A DNA stretch of 34,324 bases, from positions 1 through 34,324 of the forward strand of contig DUMB01000035.1 of assembly GCA_012840085.1 (NCBI GenBank), given 5' to 3'. The translations under genes and the position numbers were made by a program. The stretch comes from Clostridiaceae bacterium. GTDB lineage: Bacteria; Bacillota; Clostridia; Acetivibrionales; DUMB01. Below, piece by piece: positions 32,775 to 34,324 of the stretch (positions within the stretch are counted from its first letter, which is position 1; each line of letters starts with the position of its first letter). The notes under the pieces are model-generated. The model searched no databases, was not told the origin of the DNA, and was given only the letters and a program-made list of their open reading frames with translations.

Positions 32775-32844
32775 AAAGTAAAACTATGTCATAAAAATAA
32801 AACTATAGCACAAAAGTAAAGCATAAAAGTAAAACCATGGCATG
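32775..32844. repeat. Four degenerate tandem repeats of about 13-19 bp
   Basis: The copies are AAAGTAAAACTATGTCATA (32775), AAAATAAAACTATAGCACA (32794), AAAGTAAAGCATA (32813, shortened) and AAAGTAAAACCATGGCATG (32826). They lie directly before the hairpin at 32849, between the TPR gene and the perR-like promoter. Confidence 0.7.
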
Positions 32845-32848
32845 AGAA

Positions 32849-32883
32849 AATACGGTTATAAGAGATAATCTTATAACCGTATT
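32849..32883. terminator. Perfect 15-bp hairpin after the TPR gene
   Basis: AATACGGTTATAAGA and TCTTATAACCGTATT pair perfectly around GATAA. There is no T-run, so it may be a transcript end or another structural element. The rest of this 366-base gap (32727-33092) is repeats and the promoter described below. Confidence 0.6.
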
Positions 32884-32991
32884 CTATTATTAGTCCGCTA
32901 TCAATTCCATCCACCATCCAATAAAGTTGACAATCTGTAGACAGGAACTTTCTTAAAATTTTAAAATTTTCTTTTAATAGAAAAATTTCTC

Positions 32992-33056
32992 TTGACAAAT
33001 TGATATTTTGTAATTATTATAATATTGTAATGATTACAAATTAGAAATAATTACAA
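32992..33056 (+). promoter_or_regulatory. Promoter with three phased Per/Fur-type boxes
   Basis: TTGACA (32992-32997) and TATTAT (33015-33020) are spaced 17 bases and make a good sigma-A promoter. Overlapping and following it are 7-1-7 inverted repeats at an exact 17-base period: TTGTAATTATTATAA (33008-33022, one mismatch), TTGTAATGATTACAA (33025-33039, perfect) and TAGAAATAATTACAA (33042-33056, degenerate). This is the Per-box form TTATAATNATTATAA used by peroxide-sensing regulators, so the downstream regulator probably represses itself and rubrerythrin. Confidence 0.8.
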
Positions 33057-33092
33057 TTTAGTATATATTTTATAATAAAAAAAGGGAAATAT

Positions 33093-33551
33093 ATGAAGGA
33101 TATGAAAAGGAATTTAGAAGACATAACAAACAAATTAAAAAACAATAACATACGCCCTTCTCATCAAAGGCTCAAAGTGCTTGAATTCCTGGACAACAAC
33201 AGGATTCATCCTACAGTGGAGCAGATTTATCATAGCCTTTATGATGAGATTCCCACTTTATCAAAAACAACAATTTATAATACATTAAATACACTAATAG
33301 AAGCCGGATTGGTAAGAATCCTGACCATTGAGGATAATGAAGTGCGCTATGACATAAGAACCGATACCCATGGACACTTTAAATGTAAAAGCTGTGGAAA
33401 TATATATGACTTTGAGGTTGATATGGATTTGGTTGAAGTAAAAGGTTTAAATGGTTTTCGGATATATACGAAGGATGTGTATTTTAGCGGTATTTGTTCC
33501 AAATGCCTGGAACAGGAAGATGGAGCAAAGATTTTTGATAAAGTTATTTAA
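33093..33551 (+). CDS. Fur-family transcriptional regulator, PerR-like
   Basis: The 152-residue protein is a winged-helix metalloregulator. It has the Fur DNA-binding helix (LSKTTIYNTLNTLIEAGLV) and the PerR metal set at the places known from B. subtilis: His in HPTVEQIY, Asp in RYDIRT, the two His in DTHGHFKC and Asp in IYDF, with Asp rather than Glu at the position that marks PerR. The structural zinc pairs CKSC and CSKC are present. PerR proteins sense peroxide through iron-catalysed histidine oxidation. It is preceded by three Per boxes and followed by rubrerythrin at 54 bases, which strongly suggests an oxidative-stress operon. Confidence 0.92.
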   Translation: MKDMKRNLEDITNKLKNNNIRPSHQRLKVLEFLDNNRIHPTVEQIYHSLYDEIPTLSKTTIYNTLNTLIEAGLVRILTIEDNEVRYDIRTDTHGHFKCKSCGNIYDFEVDMDLVEVKGLNGFRIYTKDVYFSGICSKCLEQEDGAKIFDKVI

Positions 33552-33604
33552 ATAGCAAATAATTTTTTAAAATATAATAATAAATCTTATTAGGAGGTAT
33601 TATA

Positions 33605-34099
33605 ATGGCAGAAAATAAAGTACTTAAAAATTTAATGGAAGCTTTTGCAGGTGAATCACAGGCAAACAGAAAATACACAGCTTATGCAAAAAAAGCGGAG
33701 GCAGAAGGAAAGAAAAATGCCGCCAAGCTTTTCAGGGCAGCTGCTGAAGCAGAAGCTATTCATGCTCAGAGGCATTTGGAAGTAGCAGGGAAAATTTTAT
33801 CAACAGCTGATAATCTTCAAGATGCAGTAAATGGTGAAACTTACGAATATGAAAGCATGTATCCCGAATTCTTGAAAACTGCTGAAGAAGAAGGCAATAA
33901 AGATGCAATTCGCACATTCACATTGGCAATGGAAGCTGAAAAGGTACACGCAAAACTTTACAAGGAAGCATTAGAAAATATTGATGAAAATGAAGAAGTA
34001 TCCTATTACCTCTGCCCGGTTTGCGGCAATATTGAAAAAAGTGTTCCTGAAAAATGCAGCATTTGCGGTGTACCAGGATCCAAATTTATTAAGTACTAA
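33605..34099 (+). CDS. rbr: Rubrerythrin
   Basis: The 164-residue protein has the ferritin-like diiron domain (residues 1-135) with paired E-x-x-H helices: GESQANRKY, EAEAIHAQRH, EEEGNKDA and AMEAEKVHAKLY, and a C-terminal rubredoxin domain with YLCPVCGN and EKCSICGV that binds one iron. Rubrerythrin reduces hydrogen peroxide in anaerobes, which fits the PerR-like gene upstream. AGGAGG is seven bases before the ATG. A strong terminator follows 65 bases after the stop, and a group II intron starts directly behind it. Confidence 0.96.
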   Translation: MAENKVLKNLMEAFAGESQANRKYTAYAKKAEAEGKKNAAKLFRAAAEAEAIHAQRHLEVAGKILSTADNLQDAVNGETYEYESMYPEFLKTAEEEGNKDAIRTFTLAMEAEKVHAKLYKEALENIDENEEVSYYLCPVCGNIEKSVPEKCSICGVPGSKFIKY

Positions 34100-34164
34100 A
34101 AGATGAATTACATATAGATAATCATTGTGGCAGTTTAATGAATCTTAAAAGGATTTTACACAAC

Positions 34165-34200
34165 AAAGAAGAAGGTACCTTATAAGGTGCCTTCTTCTTT
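34165..34200 (+). terminator. Terminator of the rubrerythrin transcript
   Basis: A 17-bp stem with one G-T pair, AAAGAAGAAGGTACCTT with AAGGTGCCTTCTTCTTT, ends in CTTCTTCTTT. It is longer than most and its 3' end directly touches the predicted intron. Confidence 0.85.
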
Positions 34201-34202
34201 GT

Positions 34203-34324
<122 letters not shown>

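Noticed and set aside
32775..32844. CRISPR array or iteron-type origin
   Set aside because: Units are short, degenerate and without unique spacers, and no replication protein gene is near.

Overview
The window is AT-rich bacterial DNA with strong AGGAGG-type ribosome binding sites. Its gene content is typical of an anaerobic low-GC Firmicute, most likely class Clostridia: a NiFe hydrogenase with its maturation genes, a PerR-like regulator next to rubrerythrin, a lysine riboswitch, and MATE, CPBP and Na/Pi transport genes. I cannot name the genus from sequence alone. No rRNA, tRNA, CRISPR array or replication origin was seen.

Layout. 1-3.3 kb: a GNAT-like protein, a 3' fragment of an rlmD/rumA-type 23S rRNA methyltransferase, a CPBP protease and a second rlmD scrap. 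3.8-11.9 kb: one compact operon on the + strand, in the order maturation protease, zinc-domain-less HypA-like protein, hypF, hypC, hypD, hypE, cytochrome-b5-like protein, NiFe small subunit, NiFe large subunit. The maturation genes overlap or nearly touch. Together they would make the Fe(CN)2CO centre (HypCDEF), process the large subunit C-terminus (protease) and supply the catalytic heterodimer. HypB and a HypA zinc domain are not present. 12-14.1 kb: two more rlmD 3'-end scraps surround a nitroreductase and an M23 peptidase. 14.4-18.9 kb: a decayed stretch with an MBL gene cut by an IS200/IS605 (tnpB) remnant, an NADPH-dependent FMN reductase-like gene with an in-frame TAA, an intact MBL hydrolase, an internally deleted marR fused to the start of a MATE gene. 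19-23.3 kb: an M24 peptidase, a Na/Pi cotransporter gene broken by an in-frame TAA (- strand), and a TtcA-like protein (- strand).

23.5-29.1 kb: a membrane PAS-PAS-GGDEF-EAL protein (- strand), then a lysine riboswitch with two downstream terminators ahead of a three-gene polar amino acid ABC importer, which is therefore probably a lysine importer. 29.6-32.7 kb: two adjacent membrane proteins of unknown role, one with a nine-copy Gln-rich hexapeptide repeat and one with TPR, transmembrane and RCC1-like parts. 33-34.1 kb: a PerR-like regulator behind three phased Per/Fur-type boxes, followed by rubrerythrin. The window ends in the 5' part of a group II intron lying directly after the rubrerythrin terminator.

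The most unusual signals are the four separate remnants of the same 3' end of rlmD between 1.5 and 14.1 kb, two of which share an identical-looking junction, suggesting repeated integration and deletion at an rlmD attachment site around the hydrogenase island; and the hydrogenase itself, which has a Cys-to-Asn change at a predicted proximal-cluster ligand and an incomplete nickel-insertion set.
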